Below the pieces are notes generated by a model. The model was not told where the DNA came from and did no database searches. It saw only the letters and a program-made list of their open reading frames with translations. The position numbers and the translations under genes are program-made. Below are positions 8,446 through 17,196 of a stretch of DNA of 64,000 nt, piece after piece (positions within the stretch are counted from its first letter, which is position 1; each line of letters starts with the position of its first letter). Origin of the DNA: Amycolatopsis benzoatilytica AK 16/65 (GTDB lineage: Bacteria > Actinomycetota > Actinomycetes > Mycobacteriales > Pseudonocardiaceae); NCBI RefSeq assembly GCF_000383915.1, contig NZ_KB912942.1:5046366-5110365 (forward strand). The letters are read 5' to 3'.

Positions 8446-8951
8446 GGCGTCCTCCCCAGTCCTGCGGGACAGAAGGTACCACGCATAGCGCAGTAGTGCG
8501 CACGGCGGACGGCCGAACGGCGGTGCCGATGCCCGTTCGTGCCGATCACCGGGACCCAAGCAGGCAGGCTGCCGATCGCCGGGATCCAAGCAGGCAGGCT
8601 GCCGGACGCCGGGACCCAAGCAGGCAGGCTGTCGGACGGATCCGGCCGAGTCGTGGCCGAAGCCGCACTGGCGGCCCTGCCCCGTTCACGTCAGTGGTCG
8701 CCGACGTTCCAGCCCGCCTTGAGGAAGGCCGTCCACACCCGGTTCCGGGATTGGCTCGCCTGGCTGACGCTCGCGATCACGACGGCTGGCTTGGCATTCC
8801 CCGCGTCCGCGGGCGGAACGCTGAAGTCACCCCGGCAGGCAGAGAAGCCACGGGTTCCCAGCAGCGGTTGACGGATCGGCCAACTCCGCGGCTGCCCGCT
8901 CGCCGTCGCGGTGACGGCACTCGATCTTCACCACCCGACCGCCCGCCGGGA
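8446..8951. other. Gene-poor interval between padR and mutM
   Basis: About 500 bases with no convincing gene. It holds a 3 x 30-bp tandem repeat (8543-8632). Open frames on both strands through it are repetitive or Pro/Arg/Ala-rich and lack recognisable domains or ribosome sites. The promoter of the padR gene should lie near 8450-8540. Confidence 0.6.
8543..8632. repeat. Three tandem 30-bp repeats containing AAGCAGGCAGGCTG
   Basis: Three consecutive units start at 8543, 8573 and 8603. They share GGGAYCCAAGCAGGCAGGCTG and differ only at a few positions in the first bases of each unit. The unit is 30 bp, as in the unrelated array at 13471. No known function; it may be a polymorphic tandem repeat. 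Confidence 0.85.
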
Positions 8952-9806
8952 TCAGCGAGCCCGCCGCTGGCACCGAGGACAGAAGTGCGACGAGCGATTC
9001 ATGAAGGACTCCCGCTTGATCGGAGTCGCACACCGGGTGCACGGCTCGCCTTCGCGCCCGTACGCCTGCAACGTCCGCGAGAAGTACCCCGACTCCCCGT
9101 TCACGTTCACATAGAGCGCGTCGAATGAGGTCCCGCCGACTTTGAGCGCCTGCGCCATCACGTCAGTCGCCGCGCCGAGCAGTGTTCGGCCTTGTGCCGC
9201 AGTGAGTTTCTCGGTGGGCCGGGCCCAGTGCAGCTTCGAACGCCACAACGCCTCGTCCGCGTAGATGTTGCCGATTCCGGACACCAGCGTCTGGTCGAGC
9301 AGCGCGCGCTTCGCCTCGGTACGGCGCGCTCGCAACGCGCGCACCGCCGCCTCCAGGTCGAACTTCGGATCCATCGGGTCGCGCGCGATGTGCGCGATGG
9401 TGCGCGGAACCGAATCGCCGTCGACCTCGACCAGCTCGTCGAGAGCCAGCCCGCCGAACGTCCGCTGGTCCACGAACCGCAGTTCCGGCCCGCCGTCGGC
9501 GAACCGGACGCGCACGCGCAAATGCTTCTCGTCCGGCACGTCCGCGGGCTGCACCAGCATCTGCCCGCTCATCCCGAGATGCGCGATGACGGCCTCGCCG
9601 TGCGCCAGGTCGAGCCACAGGTACTTGCCGCGCCGCCGCGCGGCCTCGATGGTGACGCCAGCCAGCCGCCCGGCGAAATCCGCGGGCCCCTCGGCATGAC
9701 GGCGAATCGCGCGATCGTGCAGCACCGTCACATCTCGCACAGTCCGGCCGGCGACATGCGCGGCCAGGCCGACGCGAACAACCTCGACCTCAGGCAACTC
9801 GGGCAT
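8952..9806 (-). CDS. mutM: Formamidopyrimidine-DNA glycosylase
   Basis: 284-residue Fpg/Nei glycosylase and AP lyase for oxidised purines such as 8-oxoguanine. It begins PELPEVEVV, which after Met removal provides the catalytic Pro1 and Glu2. The [10 protein letters not shown] region and the C-terminal zinc finger (CTRCATPI to CPRCQRR, four Cys) are present. The ATG at 9806 was chosen because Pro must follow Met. The gene lies after rnc, as in many actinobacteria, but a strong hairpin at 9867-9911 separates the two, so it may have its own promoter. Confidence 0.96.
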   Translation of the reverse strand: MPELPEVEVVRVGLAAHVAGRTVRDVTVLHDRAIRRHAEGPADFAGRLAGVTIEAARRRGKYLWLDLAHGEAVIAHLGMSGQMLVQPADVPDEKHLRVRVRFADGGPELRFVDQRTFGGLALDELVEVDGDSVPRTIAHIARDPMDPKFDLEAAVRALRARRTEAKRALLDQTLVSGIGNIYADEALWRSKLHWARPTEKLTAAQGRTLLGAATDVMAQALKVGGTSFDALYVNVNGESGYFSRTLQAYGREGEPCTRCATPIKRESFMNRSSHFCPRCQRRAR

Positions 9807-9866
9807 GACCACATTCTGCCCGGCCCCACCGACAATTCCGGGACCGCCCGCCCGCACAGAAAACCA

Positions 9867-9911
9867 GGAAGGGCCTCTGGAGAGACCTAGATTCTCTCCA
9901 GAGGCCCTTCC
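9867..9911. terminator. 19-bp perfect hairpin between rnc and mutM
   Basis: Perfect arms 9867-9885 and 9893-9911 around the loop CCTAGAT. The loop is nearly identical to CTTAGAT in the hairpin at 1476-1482 and to the inverted ATCTAGG core of the array at 13461, so it belongs to the same hairpin family with a different arm sequence. The position after the rnc stop suggests transcription termination or mRNA end protection. Confidence 0.75.
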
Positions 9912-9990
9912 CGGACCACGACACGTAGTTCCGCGCCGCTGAACCAGCTCCCCAGCCCTCGCCGGCTCCGGCGACGACCAAGGAAACGCC

Positions 9991-10731
9991 TCAGCTGGCG
10001 TCGTCCCCCGTGCCGAGTTCTTCCGACAGCGACCGCCAGGCAGTCTCCGCCGCCTTCTGCTCGGCTTCTTTCTTCGTGGTCCCGGTGCCCGAACCCAGCG
10101 CCCGCCCCGCCACCAGCACCGTGGCGGTGAACTCCTTGCGATGGTCCGGACCGCTGTCCTCGACCCGGTACTCGGGCACGCCGAGACCGGCGGACGCGGT
10201 CAGCTCCTGCAGGCTGGTCTTCCAGTCGAGGCCGGCCCCGCGCAGCGGAGCCTCGGCCAGCAACCCGTCGAAGAGGTGGTGCACGAGCTTGCGCGCGACC
10301 TCGATGCCGTGTGCGAGATACGCGGCGCCGATCACGGCCTCGAGACCGTCGGCGAGGATGCTCGCCTTGTCCCGGCCGCCCGTGAGCTCTTCACCCTTGC
10401 CCAGCAGCAGGTGCGCCCCGAGCCCGCCTTCGCCGAGCCCGCGCGCGACACCGGCCAGCGCGTGCATGTTGACGACGCTGGCGCGCAGCTTCGCGAGCTG
10501 GCCCTCGGGCAGGTCGGGGTGGGTGGTGTAGAGGTGGTCGGTGACGACCAGGCCGAGCACCGCGTCGCCGAGGAACTCCAGTCGCTCGTTCGGCGGCAGG
10601 CCGCCCTGCTCGTACGCGTACGAGCGGTGGGTGAGCGAAAGACGGAGCAGCTCGGGGTCGAGATCGACCCCGAGCGCCTCGAGCAATGCGGCGGGATCGG
10701 CCGTGGGTCCTCCGACGGACTTACCCCCCAT
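9991..10731 (-). CDS. rnc: Ribonuclease III
   Basis: 246-residue double-strand-specific endoribonuclease that processes rRNA precursors. The family signature [14 protein letters not shown] carries the metal-binding Glu/Asp residues; a second acidic motif is [12 protein letters not shown]. The C-terminal ~75 residues form the dsRNA-binding domain (DWKTSLQEL to [13 protein letters not shown]). The ATG at 10731 follows GGGG-rich sequence and is only 14 bases past the rpmF stop, so rnc is co-transcribed with DUF177 and rpmF. Confidence 0.97.
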   Translation of the reverse strand: MGGKSVGGPTADPAALLEALGVDLDPELLRLSLTHRSYAYEQGGLPPNERLEFLGDAVLGLVVTDHLYTTHPDLPEGQLAKLRASVVNMHALAGVARGLGEGGLGAHLLLGKGEELTGGRDKASILADGLEAVIGAAYLAHGIEVARKLVHHLFDGLLAEAPLRGAGLDWKTSLQELTASAGLGVPEYRVEDSGPDHRKEFTATVLVAGRALGSGTGTTKKEAEQKAAETAWRSLSEELGTGDDAS

Positions 10732-10745
10732 GATCGGCTGCCCGC

Positions 10746-10928
10746 TCAGGCGGGCTCGACGACCTGGCGGCCGTTGTGCTGGCCGCACGCCGGGCAGGCG
10801 ATGTGCTGGAGCTTCGGCTGGCGGCAGGCGCGGTTGGAGCAGGGCACCAGCTGAACCGGAGCCGCCTTCCACTGGCTGCGGCGGGAGCGCGTGTTGGATC
10901 GCGACATCTTCCGCTTCGGGACGGCCAC
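10746..10928 (-). CDS. rpmF: 50S ribosomal protein L32
   Basis: 60 residues beginning [21 protein letters not shown], the L32 signature. It is a zinc-ribbon form: the C-terminal pair is CPAC, while the first pair is spaced as CSNRAC (four residues between the Cys) instead of the usual two. The GTG start at 10928 is preceded by GAAGGAGAT. It sits between DUF177 and rnc, the standard order. Confidence 0.96.
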   Translation of the reverse strand: MAVPKRKMSRSNTRSRRSQWKAAPVQLVPCSNRACRQPKLQHIACPACGQHNGRQVVEPA

Positions 10929-11003
10929 GAGTAGATCTCCTTCAAACGGTCTGCTCGCGGACGCGAGCGAACTTTTCTTCTCCCGGATCGAGCTGGACGC
11001 TCG

Positions 11004-11621
11004 TCAGGCTTGCTCTCCGGAGCCGTGCGCAGGCTTATCGCCCGCGTTTTCGTCGAATCGCTCGACCAGCGCGGCCCACCGAGGATCTATCTTCTCATGC
11101 CCGTGTCCGGGCTCGAGATCGGCCCACTTGACACCGCATTCGACGCAGAGCCCGGGGCAGTCTTCCCGGCACAGCGGAGCCAGCGGAAGCGCCAGCACGA
11201 CGGCGTCGCGGACGGTCGGTTCAAGATCGATCCGGTCGTCCACCAGGCGCGGGATCTCGTCCTCGTCGGTGGTCTCCTCGGTCACCGAACCGGGGTAGGC
11301 GAACAGCTCGGTCAGCTCGACCTCGACCTCTTCGGTCAGCGGGTCGAGGCAGCGCGAGCACTCGCCGGTCGCGGTGGCGGTGGCGGTGCCGCTCACGAGC
11401 ACGCCTTCGACGACGGATTCGAGCAGCAGGTCGAGTTCGACCGGCGCACCCGCGGGGATCTCGAGCACGCCGGGGACGCCGAGCGCGGTCGGCACCGGCG
11501 CGCTGCGGCTCAGCTCGCGGCTGAGTCCCGCGCGGCGGCCGAGCTCACGGGTGTCGACCACCCACGGGCTGCGGTCGTCGAGCTGCGCCGGGCGGGGGTT
11601 CTGGGCAGGGTTTTCGGACAT
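11004..11621 (-). CDS. DUF177 (YceD) domain protein
   Basis: 205 residues. The DUF177 core shows ATGECSRCLDPL and, near the C-terminus, PLCREDCPGLCVECG with the four-Cys arrangement typical of the family. YceD/DUF177 genes sit upstream of rpmF across bacteria and have been linked to 23S rRNA maturation; this is family knowledge. The first ~30 residues are low-complexity, and the tail is Asp/Glu-rich. It ends 76 bases before rpmF. Confidence 0.9.
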   Translation of the reverse strand: MSENPAQNPRPAQLDDRSPWVVDTRELGRRAGLSRELSRSAPVPTALGVPGVLEIPAGAPVELDLLLESVVEGVLVSGTATATATGECSRCLDPLTEEVEVELTELFAYPGSVTEETTDEDEIPRLVDDRIDLEPTVRDAVVLALPLAPLCREDCPGLCVECGVKWADLEPGHGHEKIDPRWAALVERFDENAGDKPAHGSGEQA

Positions 11622-11698
11622 CGCCTACCAGCGTACGCAGGCCCGCACGCCCCTTTCGAGGCGGCCGGGCCAGCGGCACGCGAGGGCGGGCGAAAACC

Positions 11699-12430
11699 TC
11701 AGACCTGGTAGTCGTACAGCGTCGAGCGCCCGCCGCCGCTGCCGAGGCTCGTCGACGGCGACCGCAGGTGGTTGCGCCCGGAGTCGACCGTGCGCAGCGT
11801 GGTGGCCAGCAGCTCGGAGAACTCGGCGAGCTTGCCGTCCACGTACGCGTCGCAGTCGGCACGCTGGCGGTCCGCTTCGGCGTGCGCCTCGTCCACGATC
11901 CGCGCGGATTCCGCGTGCGCGGCCTGCACGACCTCGGTCTGCGAAACGAGCCGGGCCTGCTCGGCGCGGGCGTCTTCGATCGCGCGGTCGTAGGCGTCCC
12001 GGCCGGCCTGGACCATCCGGTCCGATTCGGCGCGGGAACGTTCGGTGAGGTTCTGGTACTCGGCCTGCCCGGCCGCGACCATCCGCTCGGCCTCCGCGTG
12101 CGCGTCGCCCAGCATCTGGTCGGCGCGGGCGCGCGCGTCGGCGAGGATCCGCTCGGCCTCGGACGTGGCGTCCGACACCGTCCGCTCGGCTTCCTCGTTG
12201 GCCCCGGCGACGGTCTCCCCCGCCTCTTTCCGGGCGGCCAGCAGCAGGTCGTCGCGCTTGTCGAGAACGTCCTGCGCGTCGTCGACCTCGCCGGGAAGCG
12301 CGTCGCGGACGTCGTCGAGCAGCTCGAGGACGTCGCCGCGGGGCACCACGCAGCTGGACGTCATGGGAACACCACGGGCCTCTTCGACGATCGTCACGAG
12401 CTCGTCGAGTGCCTCGAAAACCCGGTACAC
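11699..12430 (-). CDS. sepIVA: DivIVA-like coiled-coil division protein, SepIVA homologue
   Basis: 243 residues. The N-terminus VYRVFEALDELVTIVEEARGV and the Asp-rich DVLELLDDVRDALPGEVDDAQDVL are DivIVA-like. Residues ~60-200 are a long Ala/Glu/Arg coiled coil with ~11-residue repeats such as AEAERMVAAGQAE. Location between coaD and DUF177-rpmF-rnc matches mycobacterial SepIVA, an essential septum-site protein; that assignment rests on synteny plus architecture. The GTG at 12430 has GAGGGAG upstream. Confidence 0.85.
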   Translation of the reverse strand: MYRVFEALDELVTIVEEARGVPMTSSCVVPRGDVLELLDDVRDALPGEVDDAQDVLDKRDDLLLAARKEAGETVAGANEEAERTVSDATSEAERILADARARADQMLGDAHAEAERMVAAGQAEYQNLTERSRAESDRMVQAGRDAYDRAIEDARAEQARLVSQTEVVQAAHAESARIVDEAHAEADRQRADCDAYVDGKLAEFSELLATTLRTVDSGRNHLRSPSTSLGSGGGRSTLYDYQV

Positions 12431-12532
12431 GGCAACTCCCTCAAGCAGTTTCCCCGATCACTGGCTCCAGTCTGCCCGCTTTGCGGCCTGAACCGGTGAA
12501 CGCGCACCCGACCGGGCGTGTCCTCGCCTGGC

Positions 12533-12573
12533 CGGCGGGAGCGGCTCACCCGCTGGTGGTACCGCTCCCGCCG
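12533..12573 (-). terminator. Hairpin after the RNase gene
   Basis: Perfect 12-bp GC-rich arms (12533-12544 and 12562-12573) with a 17-base loop, eight bases after the minus-strand RNase stop. It has no T-run, as is common for actinobacterial hairpin terminators. Confidence 0.6.
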
Positions 12574-12580
12574 CGCTTGA

Positions 12581-13294
12581 TCAGGAGCCGAGGTCGATCC
12601 GTTCGAAGGTCGAGTAGCGGTCCGGGGTGTAGGCGAGCTCGCCGCCGTTGCCGGCGATCACCCGGTCGTTGGTGCCGACCGGGTAGAGCGTGTAGTACCC
12701 GGAGGCGCACGACGGCAGGACGCCCTCGCGGTTCTCGTAGGTCTTGCCAGTGCCGAGGGTGCCGGCCCGGGCGCCGTCGACGACCTGCTTGGCTTCGGCG
12801 GACAGGGTCGAGTAGCCGACGCCCTTCAGCTTGGACAGGTCGCCGCACTGGGCGGTGCTGCCGCCGCCGTCGACGTCGATGACCTGGAAGGTGGCGTAGT
12901 GGTCGCCGGTGTAGAAGTACTCACCGCCCTGACCGGTGACGATCCGACGGGTGCCGCGGGTCGGCGCGCCGGGGGTGATCACCGTGTACTCGTGGTAGTA
13001 GCTCGCCGAGCAGGACGGCAGGACGCCCTCGCGGTTCGTGAACACGACCCCGTCGTTCTTCGGGTACGGGAACGGCCCGCCCGACTGGATGAGGTTGTAG
13101 GTGTCCGTCGCTTCCTTCGGCAGCGCGGACAGCTTGACGTGGGTGTAGCCGGACAGGTCGCCACAGGAGTTCTGCAGCGCGGACGCCGGGGCTGCCTGAT
13201 GAAGCGGGACAGCCTCCGCGGCCGTGCCAATCCCCAGGAAACCGACCAGCAGTGCGAAAAGGACACCGACAATTCGGCTGCGGTTGTTGGTCAT
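12581..13294 (-). CDS. Secreted guanyl-specific ribonuclease with two RNase Sa-like domains
   Basis: 237 residues with an N-terminal signal peptide (hydrophobic 8-25, cleavage near 28). Domain 1 (about 42-142) is very close to Streptomyces RNase Sa: guanine-reading Asn87-Arg88-Glu89, catalytic Glu102 in YYHEYTV, Arg113 and Arg117 in RGTRR, and His132 in GDHY. Domain 2 (about 148-235) repeats the fold and keeps NRE (188-190) and Arg211, but the Glu is Leu203 and the His is Arg226, so it should be inactive. Each domain has a Cys pair (44/95 and 150/196). No barstar-type inhibitor gene lies next to it. It interrupts the coaD-sepIVA block. Confidence 0.92.
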   Translation of the reverse strand: MTNNRSRIVGVLFALLVGFLGIGTAAEAVPLHQAAPASALQNSCGDLSGYTHVKLSALPKEATDTYNLIQSGGPFPYPKNDGVVFTNREGVLPSCSASYYHEYTVITPGAPTRGTRRIVTGQGGEYFYTGDHYATFQVIDVDGGGSTAQCGDLSKLKGVGYSTLSAEAKQVVDGARAGTLGTGKTYENREGVLPSCASGYYTLYPVGTNDRVIAGNGGELAYTPDRYSTFERIDLGS

Positions 13295-13460
13295 TTTCGG
13301 ACGGTAACCCGCGGCGGCGGCCGGAAGAATGCCGCGAGGTGAACAGTCTCGGCCCGAGGCCGAAGTCCCGACGAAGGCAGTAATCCGTTCAGGCTAAAAC
13401 CGGCCGCCGGACTGGCGGACCGCGCCGTCCGGGATCTCGATCACCGGCCCTGGCGGTGGT

Positions 13461-13753
13461 CCGTGAAGGGGCCCCTCACGGAATCTACGTCCCCCAAGGA
13501 GCCCTTCACGGAATCTAGGTCCCGGAAGGGGCCCCTCACGGAATCTAGGTCCCGCAAGGGGCCCCTCACGGAACCCAAGTCCCTCAAGGAGCCCCTCACG
13601 GAATCCAAGTCCCGCAAGGAGCCCCTCACGGAATCCAAGTCCCGCAAGGAGCCCCTCACGGAATCCAAGTCCCGCAAGGAGCCCCTCACGGAATCTAAGT
13701 CCCCCAAGGGGCCCCTCACGGAATCCAAGTCCCCCAAGGGGCCCTTCACGGAC
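13461..13753. repeat. CCGTGAAGGG repeat array, about nine 30-bp units
   Basis: Opens with CCGTGAAGGG, then nine consecutive 30-bp units from 13471 to 13740 (pattern GCCCCTCACGGAATCYARGT then CCCSCAAGGR), and closes with GCCCTTCACGGAC. Units vary at a few positions (AATCTAGG, AATCCAAG, AACCCAAG). Neighbouring units can pair as GGGGCCCCT-type palindromes, and the ends pair with each other. It begins 17 bases beyond the coaD stop, so it would be transcribed at the coaD 3' end. The 160 bases from 13295 to 13460 hold the RNase promoter region and nothing else I can identify. Confidence 0.93.
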
Positions 13754-13769
13754 GTTTCGGGCGAAAGCC

Positions 13770-14252
13770 TCAGTCGCGCTTCGGGTAGATCGCGAGCAGC
13801 CGCTCGTGCACGACCGGCGGCACCAGGTTCTTGACGTCGCCGCCGAGTGCGGCGACCTCCTTGACCAGCGAGCTGGACACGAAGCCGTACGCCGGGTTGT
13901 TCGCCATCAGCAGCGTCTCGAGCCCGGTGAGCTCGCGGTTCATCTGGGCCATTTGCAGCTCGTAGTCGAAATCGCTGACCGAGCGCAGGCCCTTCGCGAC
14001 GGCCGCGATGTCGTTTTCGCGGCAGTAGTCCACCAGCAGGCCGTGCCACGAGTCGACGCGCACGTTCGGCAGCTTCGCGGTGATCTCGCGCAGGATCTCC
14101 ATGCGTTCCTCGACGCTGAACAGGCCCTTCTTGCTCTTGTTCACCCCCACCGCGACGACTACCTCGTCGAAGAGCACCGAGGCCCGCTCGATGATGTCGA
14201 GATGTCCGTTGGTGGCCGGATCGTAAGAGCCGGGACAGACCGCACGCCGCAT
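13770..14252 (-). CDS. coaD: Phosphopantetheine adenylyltransferase
   Basis: 160 residues; transfers AMP from ATP to 4'-phosphopantetheine, the penultimate step of coenzyme A synthesis. The nucleotidyltransferase motif CPGSYDPATNGH is at the N-terminus and the second motif FVSSSLVKEVA near the C-terminus, both intact. The ATG at 14252 gives the standard MRRAVCPGS start. The upstream gene on the same strand is rsmD, 53 bases away, the usual actinobacterial pair. Confidence 0.97.
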   Translation of the reverse strand: MRRAVCPGSYDPATNGHLDIIERASVLFDEVVVAVGVNKSKKGLFSVEERMEILREITAKLPNVRVDSWHGLLVDYCRENDIAAVAKGLRSVSDFDYELQMAQMNRELTGLETLLMANNPAYGFVSSSLVKEVAALGGDVKNLVPPVVHERLLAIYPKRD

Positions 14253-14305
14253 GGCGCGGAACGCTATCAAGCCCCGACGTCGCGCGCTCTCTCGTGACTA
14301 TTGCG

Positions 14306-14866
14306 TCACACCTCGGGCGCGTACTCCGCCCAGTAGAGCGCAGTGTCGCCGTAGCGCTTGTCGCGAAGCGGCTTGAACGACGACGGCCAGTCCGGGGCTC
14401 CGTCGCGCGTCGCGCGCTCGATCACGATCAGCGCGCCGTCGGTCAACCAGCCGCCACTGTGCAGAGACGCGAGCACAGTGCCCAGCGAAGCAGCGCCGAC
14501 GGCGTACGGCGGATCTGCGAGCACCAGGTCGAACTGCACTGACGAAGGCACGGCGACGACCGCCTCGACACTGCTGTGCCGGACTGTGCCGCCCAACCGC
14601 AACTCGGCGACGTTGCCGCGAAGCACGTCTGCGGCGCGACGGTCCGCTTCGACGAACCACGCGTCCGCAGCACCCCGCGAGAGCGCTTCGAGGCCGAGCG
14701 CACCGGAGCCGGCGTAGAGGTCGAGCACGCGGGAGCCGTCCAGCTCACCGGCTACTTCCAGCGCGTTGAACAACGCTTCCCGTACCCGCTCCGACGTCGG
14801 CCGGGTGCCCTTGGGCGGCACCTTGAGCCGCCGTCCGCCGGCCTTGCCCGCCACGATCCTCGTCAC
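14306..14866 (-). CDS. rsmD: 16S rRNA (guanine(966)-N(2))-methyltransferase
   Basis: 186-residue SAM-dependent methyltransferase. It begins TRIVAGKAGGRRL, has the SAM-binding motif VLDLYAGSGALGLEALSRG at 47-65 and the N-methyltransferase catalytic motif DPPY at 118-121. It modifies m2G966 of 16S rRNA. It is divergent from the HelD-like gene, with 125 bases between the starts. Confidence 0.95.
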   Translation of the reverse strand: MTRIVAGKAGGRRLKVPPKGTRPTSERVREALFNALEVAGELDGSRVLDLYAGSGALGLEALSRGAADAWFVEADRRAADVLRGNVAELRLGGTVRHSSVEAVVAVPSSVQFDLVLADPPYAVGAASLGTVLASLHSGGWLTDGALIVIERATRDGAPDWPSSFKPLRDKRYGDTALYWAEYAPEV

Positions 14867-14991
14867 CCGGCCATCTTCGCCGACGGTCCCGGTGTGGCGT
14901 TGGCCAGGACATGCCGAACCCGCGCGCGCGGGCGCGTAGAGTCGTCATTCGCCCTCCGGAGGCGGAGCGAGCTGGTTCAAGGGAGCGTTGC

Positions 14992-17118
14992 GTGTCGGAA
15001 CCCCGGGTGAGACGGGCTGAGATCGCCGTCGAGCAGGCCCACGTCGACCGGGTGTACACCCGCCTCGCCGAGCTGCGGACCCAAGCCGAGGCGATGCGGG
15101 CGAAGGGCTACGAGCTAGGCCAAGGGGCCCAGCGCGAGGCGATCTTCGAGCAGGCGTCGATGCTGTTCGAGCGCGACATGATGGTCTACCACGCGAACCA
15201 GACCCTGCAGACGCTCGACGCCGAGTACGAGGGCCTGGTCTTCGGCCGGCTCGACCACCGGGACCAGGAGCACATCTACGTCGGGCGGCTCGGCATCCGC
15301 GACACCGAGTTCGACAACCTGGTCACCGACTGGCGCGCGCCCGCCGCCGCCGCGTTCTACCAGGCCACCGCGGAAGAACCGATGGACGTCGTGCGCCGCC
15401 GGGTGATCCGCTGCTCCGGGCAGACCGTGCTGGACGTGGACGACGACGTGCTGATCGCCGACGCGGTGCCCGAAGACATGCAGATCGTCGGCGAGGGCGC
15501 GCTGATGGCCGCGCTCGGCCGTTCGCGCGGCGAGAAAATGCGGGACATCGTCGCCACGATCCAGAAGGAACAGGACGAGGTCATCCGCGCGCCGTGGCGC
15601 GGTGTCACAGAGATCACCGGCGGTCCGGGCACCGGCAAGACAGCGGTCGCGCTGCATCGCGCGGCGTACCTGCTGTACCGGCACCGCCGTCAGCTCGGCG
15701 GCGCGGGCGTGCTCGTGATCGGGCCCTCGGGCGTCTTCACCACGTACATCTCGCGCGTGCTCCCGTCGATGGGCGAGACGAACGTCGAGTTGCGCGCGCT
15801 GGGCGAAGTGCTCGACGGGCTTGAAGCGACTCGGCAGGACACCGCCGCGCTGGCCGCGATCAAGGGCTCGCTTCGGATGCGAAAGGTGCTGCTGCGCGCG
15901 TTGCGCGACACGCCGCCCGGAGCGCCGACAGAGATGAAGATCGTCTACCGCGGCGAAGTGCTGAAGCTCAACGCTCGCGAGCTGGACAAGGTGCGGCGCA
16001 AGGCGCACACGCACGGCGCTCCGCCGAACCGTTCGCGCGTACGCGCCGCGGAGCTGCTGCTGGGCGCGCTCGCGGACAAGGCCGAGGAGTACGCGAAGGC
16101 GGACGGCAAGGAGGTCGACCGCGCAGAGCTGATCACCGATCTCGGCGAGCGCATCGAGTTCCACCGCTTCCTCGTGGTCTGGTGGCCGGTGCTGTACCCA
16201 GCGCAGGTGCTCAAGTGGCTCGGCGCCGAGAAGCGGATGGCCGCGGTGTCGAAGGGCATCCTGAGCCGGAACGAGATCAGCCTCCTGTCGGCCGATTTCG
16301 CGGATCGCTCGCGCGGCTGGACGGTGGCCGACGTGGCGCTGCTGGACGAGCTGCGCGTGCTGGTCGGCCCGGAGCCGAAGCGCCGCCGCCGGCAGACCGT
16401 GGTCGAAGCCGCGCCGGAACGCGGCAGCAACGGGGCCTCGACGCACCGCCCGGAGCACTACGACGAGTACTCGCACGTGGTCGTCGACGAATCTCAGGAC
16501 CTTTCGCCGATGCAGTGGCGGATGGTCGGCCGGCGCGGCAAGTACGCGAGCTGGACCGTGGTCGGCGACCCGGTGCAGAGTTCCTGGCCGGACCCGGCCG
16601 AGGCGGCGCAGGCGCGCGACCAGGCGTTCGGCGTCAAGACCGCGCGCCGCCGCTACACGCTGCGCACGAACTACCGGAACTCGGCGGAGATCTTCGATCT
16701 GGCGGCGAAGGTAGTAGTCGGGCACGCACAGGCGGACGAGCTGCCGAAGGCCGTGCGCACCACCGGGATCGAGCCGGAGGTGCGGCCGGCCGACCCGGCG
16801 GCGCTGGCGACCGCGGCACAGGCGGCGGCGAAGGAACTGCTCGGCGCGGTCGAGGGGACCGTGGGCGTGATCACCGCCATGGACCGCGTCGAGGAGGTCG
16901 AGGGCTGGTTCGCCGGGCAGACCGACGAGCGGCTGAAGGTGGTCGGCAGCCTCGATTCGAAGGGCCTGGAGTACGACGCGGTCGTGCTGGTCGAACCGAT
17001 GGACCTGGTCACCGAGTCGTCCACCGGCCGGCGAGTGCTGTACGTCGCGCTGACCCGGGCGACGCAGCAACTGGTCGTGCTGGCCTCGAACCCGGACTGG
17101 CTGCCCGCGTCCTCGTGA
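14992..17118 (+). CDS. HelD-like UvrD/Rep-family ATPase
   Basis: 708 residues. An N-terminal coiled-coil arm (1-80) precedes a 1A domain with Walker A GGPGTGKT at 210-217. Walker B VVVDESQDL is near 497, motif IV LRTNYRNSAEIF near 560, and motif VI YVALTRATQQL near the end. The large insert between motifs Ia and II (about 290-480) is typical of HelD. HelD binds stalled RNA polymerase and releases it from nucleic acid using ATP. The GTG at 14992 with GGGAG upstream fits the family N-terminus better than upstream starts. Confidence 0.88.
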   Translation: MSEPRVRRAEIAVEQAHVDRVYTRLAELRTQAEAMRAKGYELGQGAQREAIFEQASMLFERDMMVYHANQTLQTLDAEYEGLVFGRLDHRDQEHIYVGRLGIRDTEFDNLVTDWRAPAAAAFYQATAEEPMDVVRRRVIRCSGQTVLDVDDDVLIADAVPEDMQIVGEGALMAALGRSRGEKMRDIVATIQKEQDEVIRAPWRGVTEITGGPGTGKTAVALHRAAYLLYRHRRQLGGAGVLVIGPSGVFTTYISRVLPSMGETNVELRALGEVLDGLEATRQDTAALAAIKGSLRMRKVLLRALRDTPPGAPTEMKIVYRGEVLKLNARELDKVRRKAHTHGAPPNRSRVRAAELLLGALADKAEEYAKADGKEVDRAELITDLGERIEFHRFLVVWWPVLYPAQVLKWLGAEKRMAAVSKGILSRNEISLLSADFADRSRGWTVADVALLDELRVLVGPEPKRRRRQTVVEAAPERGSNGASTHRPEHYDEYSHVVVDESQDLSPMQWRMVGRRGKYASWTVVGDPVQSSWPDPAEAAQARDQAFGVKTARRRYTLRTNYRNSAEIFDLAAKVVVGHAQADELPKAVRTTGIEPEVRPADPAALATAAQAAAKELLGAVEGTVGVITAMDRVEEVEGWFAGQTDERLKVVGSLDSKGLEYDAVVLVEPMDLVTESSTGRRVLYVALTRATQQLVVLASNPDWLPASS

Positions 17119-17196
17119 GCGCCGGTGCCGGTCAGAACCGGCATAGCCACCCGAGCGGAGGGAAGGGAATCGGGGTCGCGTGCGTTACCGCTGTAC

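Noticed and set aside
8539..8871. Plus-strand open frame with GTQAGRL repeats
   Set aside because: Derived from the tandem repeat; no domain, ribosome site or neighbouring gene support.
13461..13753. Possible CRISPR array
   Set aside because: Units are contiguous 30-bp near-identical copies without unique spacers, and no cas genes are nearby.
13463..13834. Open frame with repeated KEPLTESKSR on the plus strand
   Set aside because: It is only translation of the 30-bp tandem repeat; no ribosome site, and it runs into the coaD gene in antisense.
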